In this document: piece after piece, positions 1 through 7,401 of the stretch
Layout: each line of letters starts with the position of its first letter
How positions within the stretch are numbered: position 1 is the first letter of the stretch
Origin: an uncultured Actinomycetes bacterium
GTDB taxonomy: Bacteria; Actinomycetota; Acidimicrobiia; Acidimicrobiales; RAAP-2
Length of the DNA: 64,000 nt
Direction: 5' to 3'
Assembly: GCA_903870905.1 (NCBI GenBank)
Contig: CAIQEU010000039.1
Location: 1 to 64,000, forward strand
Notes under the pieces: generated by a model
Databases searched by the model: none
What the model saw: the letters and a program-made list of their open reading frames with translations, nothing else
What the model was told of the DNA's origin: nothing
Program-made: the position numbers and the translations under genes

Positions 1-723
1 GGACTCGGCATCATGGTCCACAACCTCCGTCTAGCATCTCGACAGCCGCCGCGAAGGGCGGAGGCATTCGCCGAACCATCCACAGATCTCCTCATGAGAT
101 CGCTGTTCTGCGGCTACCTCAGCGATAGCAACTTCACCGAAATCTTCTCGGGCCCCAACAATGCGCTCATCCCCATCCAACGTGCAGCGAGCGCTGTTGG
201 CTGGAAGCTTGGGATTGCTGCCGAAGTGCGCGCTCTCGCTAATCCCCTCATTCGCCACTGCGACCCGAGCGAGTGGTTCGGTGGCTGCCACAGAGCTCGA
301 GGAGCACCGCCATGGAGCCTTCGCACTCTCCGGTGGTTCGAGGTCTCGCTGCGGCGATCATGGTTGCCACCTTCCTCGGGATCAACGCGATGGGGCCATC
401 GTCCGTAGTGTCTCCGTCACAGATCTGACCCGTCCTCGCATTCGCGCAAATCTCATCCCCCGCCACAGGAGCCTCTCCATCCCCCACAACCTCGGAAGGG
501 TGCTCGCACGGGCGGCAGCCGCGTCGCTCGCAAGCGTGGCCCGAGAGCCGAGCACCTGGATCTCAATGCGGCCGTCGTCGCATTGGCCATGGTCCCGAGG
601 TTGAAGATGGCTCCTGCCCGTTGGACTCCGGCCCACCTCCAGCGATCGTCGGCCCAGCGAATTGGTGGTGTGGTCGTGGTTGTGGCGACAGCACTGCTGC
701 TGAGCGATCCCATGATCCGCTGA
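1..723 (+). pseudogene. Decayed third copy of the adjacent membrane-protein family (5' end outside window)
   Basis: Translated piecewise, this stretch matches the C-terminal two thirds of the proteins at 830-2329 and 2528-3937, but the match jumps frame. Frame 1 (1 to about 300) begins GLGIMVHNLRL and continues to SLFCGYL, aligning without gaps to GLAVMIGKVRV...SLLCGYL of the intact neighbour. Frame 3 (312-425, then a stop) gives VVRGLAAAIMVATFLGINAM against VLRGIAAFVVFVAFLGLNWM. Frame 2 (about 455-545) gives SLSIPHNLGRVLA against SLRYFIPQNLGKIFA. Frame 1 again (550-723) ends ALLLSDPMIR-stop against ILQLSDHLIKT-stop. At least three frame changes are therefore needed. The protein is divergent from both intact copies, so it looks like an old paralog in decay. 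The N-terminal part lies beyond the left edge. Sequencing error is less likely given the number of shifts and the general divergence. Confidence 0.8.
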
Positions 724-781
724 TGCTGCCGCCACCGAAAATGCCATCGCACGCGCATACTCGGTTCTTGAAACGCTTTCA

Positions 782-823
782 TCACACATCGGTCACGATC
801 GGGCTACGTCGTCTCCGTAGTAT
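782..823 (+). promoter_or_regulatory. Putative leaderless promoter with TCACACATCG motif
   Basis: TCACACATCG (782-791) lies exactly 36 nt before a -10-like TAGTAT (818-823), which is followed by 6 nt and then the ATG at 830. The same decamer occurs 36 nt before the -10-like hexamer of the second paralog. No Shine-Dalgarno sequence precedes the ATG, which fits a leaderless transcript. A shared activator or sigma-factor site is inferred. Confidence 0.45.
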
Positions 824-829
824 TCGAGA

Positions 830-2329
830 ATGGCTGGCATGCACGAAATCAGCCGCTTGGCCAATTTCATCCTTGCGACGCATTCTCCCCATGCAGCGAC
901 AGCGGGGGCGGCTGCGGTTGCGGCGCGCGCCGCAACCGCCGCTCGGGCAGGTTCTGCAGCGAGAGCTGGTTCTGCAGCGAGAGCTGGGTCGGCATCTCGG
1001 GCTGGATCCGCAGCACGTTCAGGCTCTGCGGTGAGAGCAGGATCTGCGGCAAAGGCGGGCCGGGCCGGACGGGGCCATGCAGGAGGGCAGAGTCACTCAT
1101 CCACGGGCGAAGCGAAGGGCAAGGCTGGAGGAAAGCCCCGTACCCGCAAAGTGGAACTCCGCACCGGATCCTTGAGTGCCGGGCGGACGCACTTGGGCGA
1201 TCAATCCATCACCTTCAGAGGTCCGGGCCAACACTGGTCTGATGCGTTATCGCTCGCTGCTCCGGTGACGCTTGCGAAGTACTCACCCATTGCGTCATCG
1301 GTTGTTCTCGATGGTGCGTATCTGAGAGCCATGATCGGATCGTTCGCTTGGGTCCTCCCAGCAATTGCCTTCATGGCCATGACGGTGGTCGGGTTCGCCA
1401 CCGATGGACTCCGTTCACCCTTTCCCCTAGCGATGTTCTGCGGAATTCTCGCCGCTGGCGTCTTAGATGCCAGCATCGGTCTCGCCGCAACGGCTGGGGT
1501 ATTCCTTGCGTGCACAGTGCTCGGGACCGCGTTCAGCTTGAGCGGATTCACCATGCTGGTCATCTTGGGAGCGCTGTGGTGCGGCCTCGCGGTCATGATT
1601 GGCAAGGTGCGTGTGTTCCTCCGGGATTCGCCAACCGACCTCGCATCGTGGTATCGCCGCCTTGGAGACCTCACCATTGGGTCACTCCTGTGTGGCTACC
1701 TCGGCTTCAAGTTCATCGGCATTCTGAGCGGCCCGAATGATTCGTTCGCCGCCGTCCACGCCCGCGCCAACGCAATCGGCTGGGCACTCGTTGGTATTGG
1801 GGCAGGCAAATACCTGATCACGTCATTCGCTTGCCATTACTACCCGGAACGGATGCGGATCTGCGTACCTCTCGAGTTCCCTGCTCGACCCAAGCCCATC
1901 GATCGAGTTTCGCTGGTGCTGCGAGGCATTGCCGCCTTCGTGGTCTTCGTTGCCTTCCTCGGCTTGAACTGGATGGTGGTCACCCTCGTCATCCTCTACC
2001 TGATCGACGTGATCCTCCCCAACCTCGTGCAACCAACGGATGCGCATCCATCGCTTCGGTACTTCATTCCCCAGAACTTGGGGAAGATCTTCGCCCTGAC
2101 CATCGTGAGCACCCTGGCCACACTGGCACTCAAAGATCACGTGTCCTCCACCTACAACCTGGTGATCGACGCGCTGTTCGTCGTGATGGTGGTCGCCATT
2201 GTCAACAACACGGCCGCCGCGAAGTGGCAACCGCGTGAGAGCAATCGCCCCTGGCTGCTGTACTCGGGCGGGTTCATTCTCGCCCTCTTGACGATCTTGC
2301 AGTTGAGCGATCACCTGATCAAGACCTGA
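830..2329 (+). CDS. Polytopic membrane protein with Ala/Arg/Gly/Ser-repeat N-terminus, family unknown (paralog A)
   Basis: I do not recognise this 499-residue protein. The first ~165 residues are hydrophilic and strongly basic. Residues 41-76 are six copies of a G-S-A-A-R-A type hexapeptide, followed by a Lys/Gly/Arg-rich stretch. From about residue 168 the protein is hydrophobic with roughly nine or ten membrane segments, and a conserved SLLCGYLGFKFIGIL segment sits mid-protein. It closely resembles the next gene along most of its length, including the ending ILQLSDHLIK. The ATG at 830 is preferred because it aligns with the ATG at 2528 of the paralog and has a -10-like hexamer 6 nt upstream. 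No enzymatic motif, signal peptide or Walker box is visible. The topology suggests a transporter or membrane scaffold with a cationic cytoplasmic tail that could bind nucleic acid or another polyanion; this is inference only. Confidence 0.85.
   Translation: MAGMHEISRLANFILATHSPHAATAGAAAVAARAATAARAGSAARAGSAARAGSASRAGSAARSGSAVRAGSAAKAGRAGRGHAGGQSHSSTGEAKGKAGGKPRTRKVELRTGSLSAGRTHLGDQSITFRGPGQHWSDALSLAAPVTLAKYSPIASSVVLDGAYLRAMIGSFAWVLPAIAFMAMTVVGFATDGLRSPFPLAMFCGILAAGVLDASIGLAATAGVFLACTVLGTAFSLSGFTMLVILGALWCGLAVMIGKVRVFLRDSPTDLASWYRRLGDLTIGSLLCGYLGFKFIGILSGPNDSFAAVHARANAIGWALVGIGAGKYLITSFACHYYPERMRICVPLEFPARPKPIDRVSLVLRGIAAFVVFVAFLGLNWMVVTLVILYLIDVILPNLVQPTDAHPSLRYFIPQNLGKIFALTIVSTLATLALKDHVSSTYNLVIDALFVVMVVAIVNNTAAAKWQPRESNRPWLLYSGGFILALLTILQLSDHLIKT
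914..939. repeat. Perfect 26-bp palindrome inside the coding region of paralog A
   Basis: The left half is GCGGTTGCGGCGC and the right half is its exact reverse complement. It starts 84 nt after the A of the ATG and encodes part of AAVAARAATA. The equivalent position in paralog B also forms a palindrome although bases differ, with two pairs changed on both sides. A hairpin near the 5' end of a leaderless mRNA, or a protein-binding site, is possible. Ala-rich GC codons also favour chance palindromes. Confidence 0.7.
950..1057 (+). repeat. Six in-frame 18-bp tandem repeats encoding GSAARA-like hexapeptides
   Basis: The first two units (950-967 and 968-985) are identical, GGTTCTGCAGCGAGAGCT. 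The next four (986-1003, 1004-1021, 1022-1039, 1040-1057) are degenerate copies with the same length and mostly synonymous changes. The paralog at 2528 has a much shorter version, so the array length differs within the family. Confidence 0.85.
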
Positions 2330-2477
2330 GGGGTCGATACTGGATCAGCCATTCGCCCTCTGGCAACGCTGTGACGCAGGCTCTGGCGTCGGCACTCATG
2401 AGATCCGACCACCGTGCGCTCGAGGCCCTTCGGGACGTGAACGACCGCGAACAAGTCTCCGCAGCGCAACGAGTTCG

Positions 2478-2519
2478 TCACACATCGTTCGAAAGTGGTC
2501 AACCTTTCCCATCTAGGGT
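2478..2519 (+). promoter_or_regulatory. Putative promoter of paralog B with the same TCACACATCG motif
   Basis: TCACACATCG (2478-2487) begins 36 nt before TAGGGT (2514-2519), the same spacing as upstream of paralog A. The ATG at 2528 follows 8 nt after the hexamer. The remainder of the 198-nt gap 2330-2527 shows no gene. Confidence 0.45.
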
Positions 2520-2527
2520 CTAGAACT

Positions 2528-3937
2528 ATGAGTGCTTCCCGGGAACTCGCTCATCTCGCCCACGTGGTGTTGACCTCGCACGGCCCAAAGGCGACCACCG
2601 CAGCATCAGCAGCCGTTGCTGCTCGAGCTGCAACGGCTGCTCGAGCTGGGTCCGCTGCTCGAGCTGGAAAGGCTGCGGGAACAACCTCTTCTCGATCGAT
2701 CGCTGCCATCAAGGGGAAGGCAGGCGGCAAGGCCGGCGGTAAGCCGCTAACTCGGAAGGTGGAACTCCGGTCCGGCGCCCTCGGCGATCAGCGCCGCGCC
2801 TGGGGGGACCGCTCAGGGACCTTCGCCGCACCGGGACAGCGGTGGTCCGATGCACTCTCGGTGGCAGCTCCCCTGACTCTGGCCCGCTACTCGCCGATCG
2901 CCTCATCGATTGCAGGAGATGGAGCGTACCTCCGAGCGATGTTCGGTTCTTTGGCCTGGCTCCTCCCGGGCCTCTCCTTCGTCACGATGGCGTCCTTTGG
3001 AGTCGCAACGGATGGGTTTCGAACGCCACTCCCACTGTGGGCATTCTGTGCCGTGCTCTTCGCTGGTCTCTTCGATGCCGGCATCGGCTTCACCGCAACC
3101 ATTGGAGCCCTCCTCGCATGCATTGCGCTGGGTTCATTCTTCAGCCTTGCCGGATTCACGATGGTGGTCATGCTCGCAGCCCTCTGGTGTGGCCTGCCGG
3201 TCATGGTCGGAAAGGTTCGGGTCTACCTCCGAGACGCCCCCAACGATGTTGCGTCGTGGTATCGACGGCTCGGGGACATCACCATTGGCTCACTCCTGTG
3301 TGGCTACCTCGGCTTCAAGTTCATCGGAATTCTGACTGGTCCGAACAACTCCTTTGCTGGGATCCACAGCAATGCGCACGACATTGGTTGGTGGCTGGTG
3401 TTCGCCACTGCACTGAAGTACCTCATCACCACGCTGGCGTCCCACGGTTATCCAGAACGGATGCAGACGTGCACGTCTGATGAGGTTCCCACCCGCAGTC
3501 GTCACGTGGAACTCTTTTCCCTCGTCGGCCGCGGCACTGCGGCGTTCGTGGTGTTCGTGGCATTCCTCGGCTTCAACTGGATGGTGCTCACCCTGCTTGC
3601 GCTCTACCTCATCGACGTCATCCTCCCCGATGTGATCAAGCCCACCGATGCCCACCCAGCAGTTCGATTCTTCGTCCCCCAAAACCTCGGGAAAATCTTC
3701 ACGTTGACCTTGGTGAGCGCCTGCGCAACTATTGCTCTCAAGAGCCACGTCGACTCGACGTACCACCTCGTGATCGACGCGCTCTTCATCGTGATGGTGG
3801 TCGCCATCATCAACAATGCTGCTGCAGCTCGCTGGTCACCGAGGGAGCTCAATCGCCCATCGATCCTCTACATCGGAGGGTTCGCACTCGCGGCGCTCAC
3901 GATCCTGCAGTTGAGTGACCACCTCATCAAGGCCTGA
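2528..3937 (+). CDS. Polytopic membrane protein with basic Ala/Arg-rich N-terminus, family unknown (paralog B)
   Basis: This 469-residue paralog of the preceding gene has the same plan: a short N-terminal segment (MSASRELAHLAHVV), an Ala/Arg-rich tract with only about two G-S-A-A-R-A units, a Gly/Lys/Arg stretch, then about nine or ten membrane segments ending ILQLSDHLIKA. Identity with paralog A is high through the membrane part and low in the tail, where most of the 30-residue length difference lies. A GTG 33 nt upstream is in frame, but the ATG at 2528 aligns with the start of paralog A and is preceded by the shared promoter motif. The retention of two copies suggests they are non-redundant or form a heteromer; that is inference. 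Function unknown. Confidence 0.85.
   Translation: MSASRELAHLAHVVLTSHGPKATTAASAAVAARAATAARAGSAARAGKAAGTTSSRSIAAIKGKAGGKAGGKPLTRKVELRSGALGDQRRAWGDRSGTFAAPGQRWSDALSVAAPLTLARYSPIASSIAGDGAYLRAMFGSLAWLLPGLSFVTMASFGVATDGFRTPLPLWAFCAVLFAGLFDAGIGFTATIGALLACIALGSFFSLAGFTMVVMLAALWCGLPVMVGKVRVYLRDAPNDVASWYRRLGDITIGSLLCGYLGFKFIGILTGPNNSFAGIHSNAHDIGWWLVFATALKYLITTLASHGYPERMQTCTSDEVPTRSRHVELFSLVGRGTAAFVVFVAFLGFNWMVLTLLALYLIDVILPDVIKPTDAHPAVRFFVPQNLGKIFTLTLVSACATIALKSHVDSTYHLVIDALFIVMVVAIINNAAAARWSPRELNRPSILYIGGFALAALTILQLSDHLIKA
2608..2641. repeat. 34-bp near-perfect palindrome in paralog B at the position equivalent to 914-939
   Basis: The outer arms AGCAGCCGTTGC and GCAACGGCTGCT are perfectly complementary. 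The centre GCTCGAGC is self-complementary. Only one T-T pair (2620 with 2629) is mismatched. The core 2612-2637 starts 84 nt after the ATG, exactly as in paralog A. Two pairs in that core differ between the paralogs on both strands, so pairing is retained. Confidence 0.65.
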
Positions 3938-3957
3938 TTTGGGCCTGGAGCCGAGCC

Positions 3958-4701
3958 TCAGAATCCTCGGAGTTGGGCTTCGAGCAACGCCACGGTGTCG
4001 AGATCCCCACGCCGCTCGAGCACCTCTCCACTCCGACCCGCCGCCCACTGGAGCAGGGCGTCTGCCGATCCACCAACCGACGCCTGCGAGGGCGTCGTCT
4101 CGGTTCCCACGCCGAGACCATCGCTGCCGAGGGTGATCCTCCACTGTGCAGCACCTGTTGCGACCGTGATGGTCTGACCAGACCATTTCGAGCGGTCGCC
4201 CGAGGTTGACCATGGTGCGGTGGCGAACCACAGCAACTCATCAATGCCATCATCGGCGAGTGCAGCATCAACGGGTGTCCGTTCACCGACGGCTCGCTCC
4301 GCATCGGTCCGGTGGACGGCGGTTTCGAGGGCCATCCGGCGCCACCAGAAACCAACGGTTTGATCGTCACTCATGAAGGTTGGCGCAACCTCGTCCACCT
4401 CGCGGCGCTCCAACGATTCCATGAGTTCCCGTGCTGCGCGACCGAGTCGCTCGGGATCAGCGCGCCGGGGCTCTTGGAACGCAGCAGTGTCGGCACGAGA
4501 GGGGAACTTGCCCATCTCGAGGAGCAGGATCTTGTGCTCGTAGACCCCGGCGAGGTGATCGACGAGGTCCGCCACGGTCCACCCAGGACAGGTGGGCACG
4601 AGCGCTTCGAGATGATCCTCCCCCACAGCAATGCATCGTTCGAGGTCCCGCGTCCACAGGGCTCGATACTGCGCTGCAGTGAGTCGAGTCGAGATGGTCA
4701 T
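3958..4701 (-). CDS. Maleylpyruvate isomerase (MDMPI)-family mycothiol-dependent protein
   Basis: This 247-residue protein has the DinB-like four-helix N-terminal domain of the MDMPI family. Diagnostic pieces are CPGWTVADLVDHLAGV at about residues 38-53 and MALETAVHRTDAE at about 122-134, which carry the His and Glu residues that bind metal in this fold. A C-terminal domain of about 90 residues with a DALLQWAAGR motif follows, as is usual. Such proteins use mycothiol as cofactor or thiol donor; the substrate cannot be assigned, and maleylpyruvate is only the founding example. Its ATG overlaps the stop of the upstream gene 4698-5351 (ATGA), so the two are probably translated together. It ends 20 nt from paralog B of the membrane family, on the opposite strand. 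Confidence 0.85.
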   Translation of the reverse strand: MTISTRLTAAQYRALWTRDLERCIAVGEDHLEALVPTCPGWTVADLVDHLAGVYEHKILLLEMGKFPSRADTAAFQEPRRADPERLGRAARELMESLERREVDEVAPTFMSDDQTVGFWWRRMALETAVHRTDAERAVGERTPVDAALADDGIDELLWFATAPWSTSGDRSKWSGQTITVATGAAQWRITLGSDGLGVGTETTPSQASVGGSADALLQWAAGRSGEVLERRGDLDTVALLEAQLRGF

Positions 4702-5351
4702 GCAGGCGAGCCGTCGACGATATCGACCGGAGAGATTGCCATCGGTGAGGACGCCAAGAACGTGCTGAACTCCTCGACAGGGAAGCCAATCGCTCGGAGT
4801 TGCGCTGCCGAACGTCGCCCAGTCACGGATCGGAAGAGCTCAAACTCGTCAATCGGCAATGCCCGAATCTGCTCGACCAATTGGGGGTTCACTCTCTGGA
4901 GCCCACCGAGGAGGTAGGCCGTCGCCATGGGGATCGATGGCGCGTCTTGCGCTCCGAACACCCCAAATGCCAAGCGGAGGTCATGCTCGTGGGCTGCTTG
5001 GTCCATCACGATCTGGAGGTTGACCGGTGCGGGAATCACCGCCATGACAGGGTCGAAGGACGCGGCCGTGCCTTCGAACAGGTCGGCGAGATGAGCGACC
5101 GAATCGCCAGCATGGCGCTCCACTTGGGCCGCAGTCCATGCGTCCGATCCAGCTCCATCAAGGCGACCATTGACGATGTCGTCGATGGTCCCAACAAGAT
5201 GGCAGACCAGTTGCTGCACGGTCCACGCTGGGCATGACGGGACGATGATGGCCTCCTGGCCCGGTGCAATCGACCGCAGAAGGTCAACCGTGCGTTCACG
5301 AATGCCTTGGTAGGCAGTGAGGACTTCGGCGGCGTCAAAGGTGGTGGTCAT
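4698..5351 (-). CDS. MDMPI/TIGR03083-family mycothiol-dependent protein
   Basis: The 217-residue product starts MTTTFDAAEVLTAYQGIRER and carries CPAWTVQQLVCHLVG, the DinB/MDMPI N-terminal signature, and QAAHEHDLRLAFG with the second His/Glu cluster. It is related to, but not closely similar to, the gene it overlaps at 4698-4701. A longer in-frame extension to 5471 would run into the divergent SRAP gene and has low-complexity character. The ATG at 5351 has a -10-like TACGAT six nucleotides upstream, so that start is chosen. The two-gene operon of MDMPI paralogs suggests a coupled thiol-dependent reaction, substrate unknown. Confidence 0.82.
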   Translation of the reverse strand: MTTTFDAAEVLTAYQGIRERTVDLLRSIAPGQEAIIVPSCPAWTVQQLVCHLVGTIDDIVNGRLDGAGSDAWTAAQVERHAGDSVAHLADLFEGTAASFDPVMAVIPAPVNLQIVMDQAAHEHDLRLAFGVFGAQDAPSIPMATAYLLGGLQRVNPQLVEQIRALPIDEFELFRSVTGRRSAAQLRAIGFPVEEFSTFLASSPMAISPVDIVDGSPA

Positions 5352-5357
5352 GGCGCA

Positions 5358-5403
5358 ATCGTAGAGTCCCGGTGGTGACCGCGCTCGGCCAAAGTGCGAC
5401 AAT
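5358..5403. promoter_or_regulatory. Divergent leaderless promoters between MDMPI and SRAP genes
   Basis: On the minus strand TACGAT (5358-5363) lies 6 nt before the ATG at 5351. On the plus strand GACAAT (5398-5403) lies 6 nt before the GTG at 5410. Neither start has a Shine-Dalgarno sequence. Confidence 0.45.
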
Positions 5404-5409
5404 GGCGCA

Positions 5410-6108
5410 GTGTGTGGTCGACTCATGCTCACAACTCCCCCGGCGTCAGTGGCCCGATTCGTCGATGCCACCCTTGGAATGGCCTACGTTGATCTGCCGT
5501 TTCAGCCGAGTTGGAACGTGCCGCCGACTCGAGGAATTCCTGGCCTCCTCGATGCCCCGAATGGGTCAGGACGGGTGTTGTCGCAATTTCGCTGGGGTCT
5601 CCTCCCCCACTGGGCCAAGGACCGTTCCTTCTCGTCGAGGACGATCAACGCTCGAGTGGAGACCGTCGCGGAGAAGGCCTCGTACCGGGCCGCCTTCACG
5701 ACCCGGCACCTCATCATCCCTGTTGACGGGTACTACGAGTGGACGACACGGGGACCGGAACTCAAGCAACCCCACCTCATCACCCGCACCGACGACCAGC
5801 CCTTGCTCTTGGCTGGGCTCTGGGAGGAGTGGCGAGATCCGGCCCAACCCGACAGTGGCGTGGTTCGCTCAGCCACCATCTTGACCCGTGAGGCCAATGC
5901 CGACGTCGCCCACCTGCACGACCGCATGCCGGTGGTCGTCGAGCCCGAGTCCATTGACCTGTGGTTGACCTCGCTCGGCGAGGACGCACGACCAGCCCTC
6001 GACCAACTCCTCTCGGCGTCGCTCGGCGTCTTGGGTCATCGTCCAGTCGACCGAGCGGTGGGGTCGGTTCGCAACGACGGGCCGCACCTCATTCAGCCCG
6101 GCGACTAA
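5410..6108 (+). CDS. SRAP-family protein (SOS response-associated peptidase, YedK/HMCES type)
   Basis: This 232-residue protein has every landmark of the SRAP family. Cys2 (MCGRL) becomes the N-terminal nucleophile after Met removal. It also has NVPPTR, a WGLLPHWAKD motif, INARVETV with the active-site Asn, DGYYEW with the catalytic Glu, and HDRMPV with the active-site His. SRAP proteins form a thiazolidine cross-link with abasic sites in single-stranded DNA and protect them during replication. The GTG at 5410 is chosen because Cys must be residue 2; a leaderless -10 precedes it. Length is normal for bacterial members. No lexA-type box could be identified confidently. Confidence 0.93.
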   Translation: MCGRLMLTTPPASVARFVDATLGMAYVDLPFQPSWNVPPTRGIPGLLDAPNGSGRVLSQFRWGLLPHWAKDRSFSSRTINARVETVAEKASYRAAFTTRHLIIPVDGYYEWTTRGPELKQPHLITRTDDQPLLLAGLWEEWRDPAQPDSGVVRSATILTREANADVAHLHDRMPVVVEPESIDLWLTSLGEDARPALDQLLSASLGVLGHRPVDRAVGSVRNDGPHLIQPGD

Positions 6109-6171
6109 GGCGTGCTCCACCGGGAGGGTGGAGCGCACCTCTACTACGCTCAGGCGAAACGAGGAGGAATG

Positions 6172-7401
6172 ATGTCCACTGCCCCACTTGAAGGCCTGCG
6201 AATCATCGAGTGCTCGGCGCTCGGACCCGCGGAGATCACCAACACCCTGATCGACCTCGGCGCCGAGGTCATCAAAGTCGAACCGCCCCAGGGGGACTAC
6301 GGCCGCCAGATGACGTGGCCCATCATCAACGGGGTCTCGCTCCTCCACCTCCACGCCAACCGTGGGAAGCAGTCCATCACCTTGGATCTGCGCACCGAAG
6401 AAGGCCGAGCGATCTTCAAAGAACTGGTCGGCACCGCAGAAGTGGTGATCGAAGCCATGCGGCCCGGAGGATTGGCCAAGCGTGGCATTGGCTACGAGGA
6501 CCTCCTCGCCATCAACCCAAGCCTCGTGTTCTGCTGCATTTCCGGGTACGGCATGACCGGGCCGTATCGAGACCTGCCCAGCCACGGCATCGCGTACGAC
6601 GTCTGGGCCGGCCTCGTCAACGTCGCCACCGACGAGGAGGGATTCACCTACCTCCCCGAGCATCCCTCGACCGGTATCCACGCCGGACCGCTCTTCGGCG
6701 CGCTCGGCATCTTGGCGGCGGTCATTCGCGCCCGGAGGAGCGGTGAGCCGTCCTACATCGACATCGCCCAGAGTGATGCCTCAGCAGCCATGGACTGGCT
6801 TCGCTCAGAGACCTGGAAGGCCTATGAGCGCCCCGAGTCCGAAGTCACTGGGAACAAGGCCGACAACTATGAACGGCGCGCTCCGGGAACTGCTGGCATG
6901 AAAGAAGGCGTCCGCTACCAGGTCTACGAGGCATCTGACGGCAAGCACGTGCTGTTCATGGCCTCTGAGCAAGAGTTCTGGAAGAACTTCTGTGCGGGCG
7001 TGGACCGCACCGACCTCTTCGAGCGCTGGCCCGGGTCGAAGTACGCCGATCACGCCCGTGGCAACCGGGAACTCCAAGCAGAGCTCAAGCGCATCTTCGC
7101 CACCAAGACCGCAGTCGAGTGGCTGGACTTCGCCAATGCGTACAACACCGCAATCGCTCCCGTCAACACACCGAGGACCTTGCTCGATGACCCCCAGTTC
7201 CAGGATCGTTTCCCGTTGATTCCCGCCGAGCGACTCGGTGCTGATCAGATCCCTGCGCCGCTCAAGTTCGTCGGCGAGACCCTGCCGGTTCCCGAGATGG
7301 CGCCAACGGTTGGCCAGCACAACCGAGAAGTGCTCGCGCACTTACTCGGGTGGGACGACGCCCAGATCGACGCAGCGATCGCCAGCGGAGCGCTCGGATG
7401 A
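6172..7401 (+). CDS. CaiB/BaiF-type CoA-transferase (family III)
   Basis: The 409-residue protein starts MSTAPLEGLRIIECS and follows the family III CoA-transferase pattern: LGAEVIKVEPPQGDYGR, HANRGKQSITLDL, VVIEAMRPGGLAKRGIGYEDL, CCISGYGMTGPYRD, then YDVWAGL with the presumed catalytic Asp, and a C-terminal LGWDDAQIDA. These enzymes move CoA between acyl-CoA and a free carboxylate, typically in degradation of carnitine, bile acids or aromatic acids. AGGAGG (6162-6167) ends 4 nt before the ATG at 6172; an ATG at 6169 is also in frame but too close to it. The stop overlaps the ATG of the following SDR gene (ATGA), implying an operon and a shared pathway. Substrate unknown. Confidence 0.9.
   Translation: MSTAPLEGLRIIECSALGPAEITNTLIDLGAEVIKVEPPQGDYGRQMTWPIINGVSLLHLHANRGKQSITLDLRTEEGRAIFKELVGTAEVVIEAMRPGGLAKRGIGYEDLLAINPSLVFCCISGYGMTGPYRDLPSHGIAYDVWAGLVNVATDEEGFTYLPEHPSTGIHAGPLFGALGILAAVIRARRSGEPSYIDIAQSDASAAMDWLRSETWKAYERPESEVTGNKADNYERRAPGTAGMKEGVRYQVYEASDGKHVLFMASEQEFWKNFCAGVDRTDLFERWPGSKYADHARGNRELQAELKRIFATKTAVEWLDFANAYNTAIAPVNTPRTLLDDPQFQDRFPLIPAERLGADQIPAPLKFVGETLPVPEMAPTVGQHNREVLAHLLGWDDAQIDAAIASGALG

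Noticed and set aside
950-1057. Possible CRISPR-like array
   Set aside because: Repeats are contiguous 18-mers without spacers and in frame with a gene.
5352-5471. In-frame N-terminal extension of the MDMPI gene at 4698-5351
   Set aside because: It would overlap the divergent SRAP gene and has no family homology; the ATG at 5351 has its own -10.
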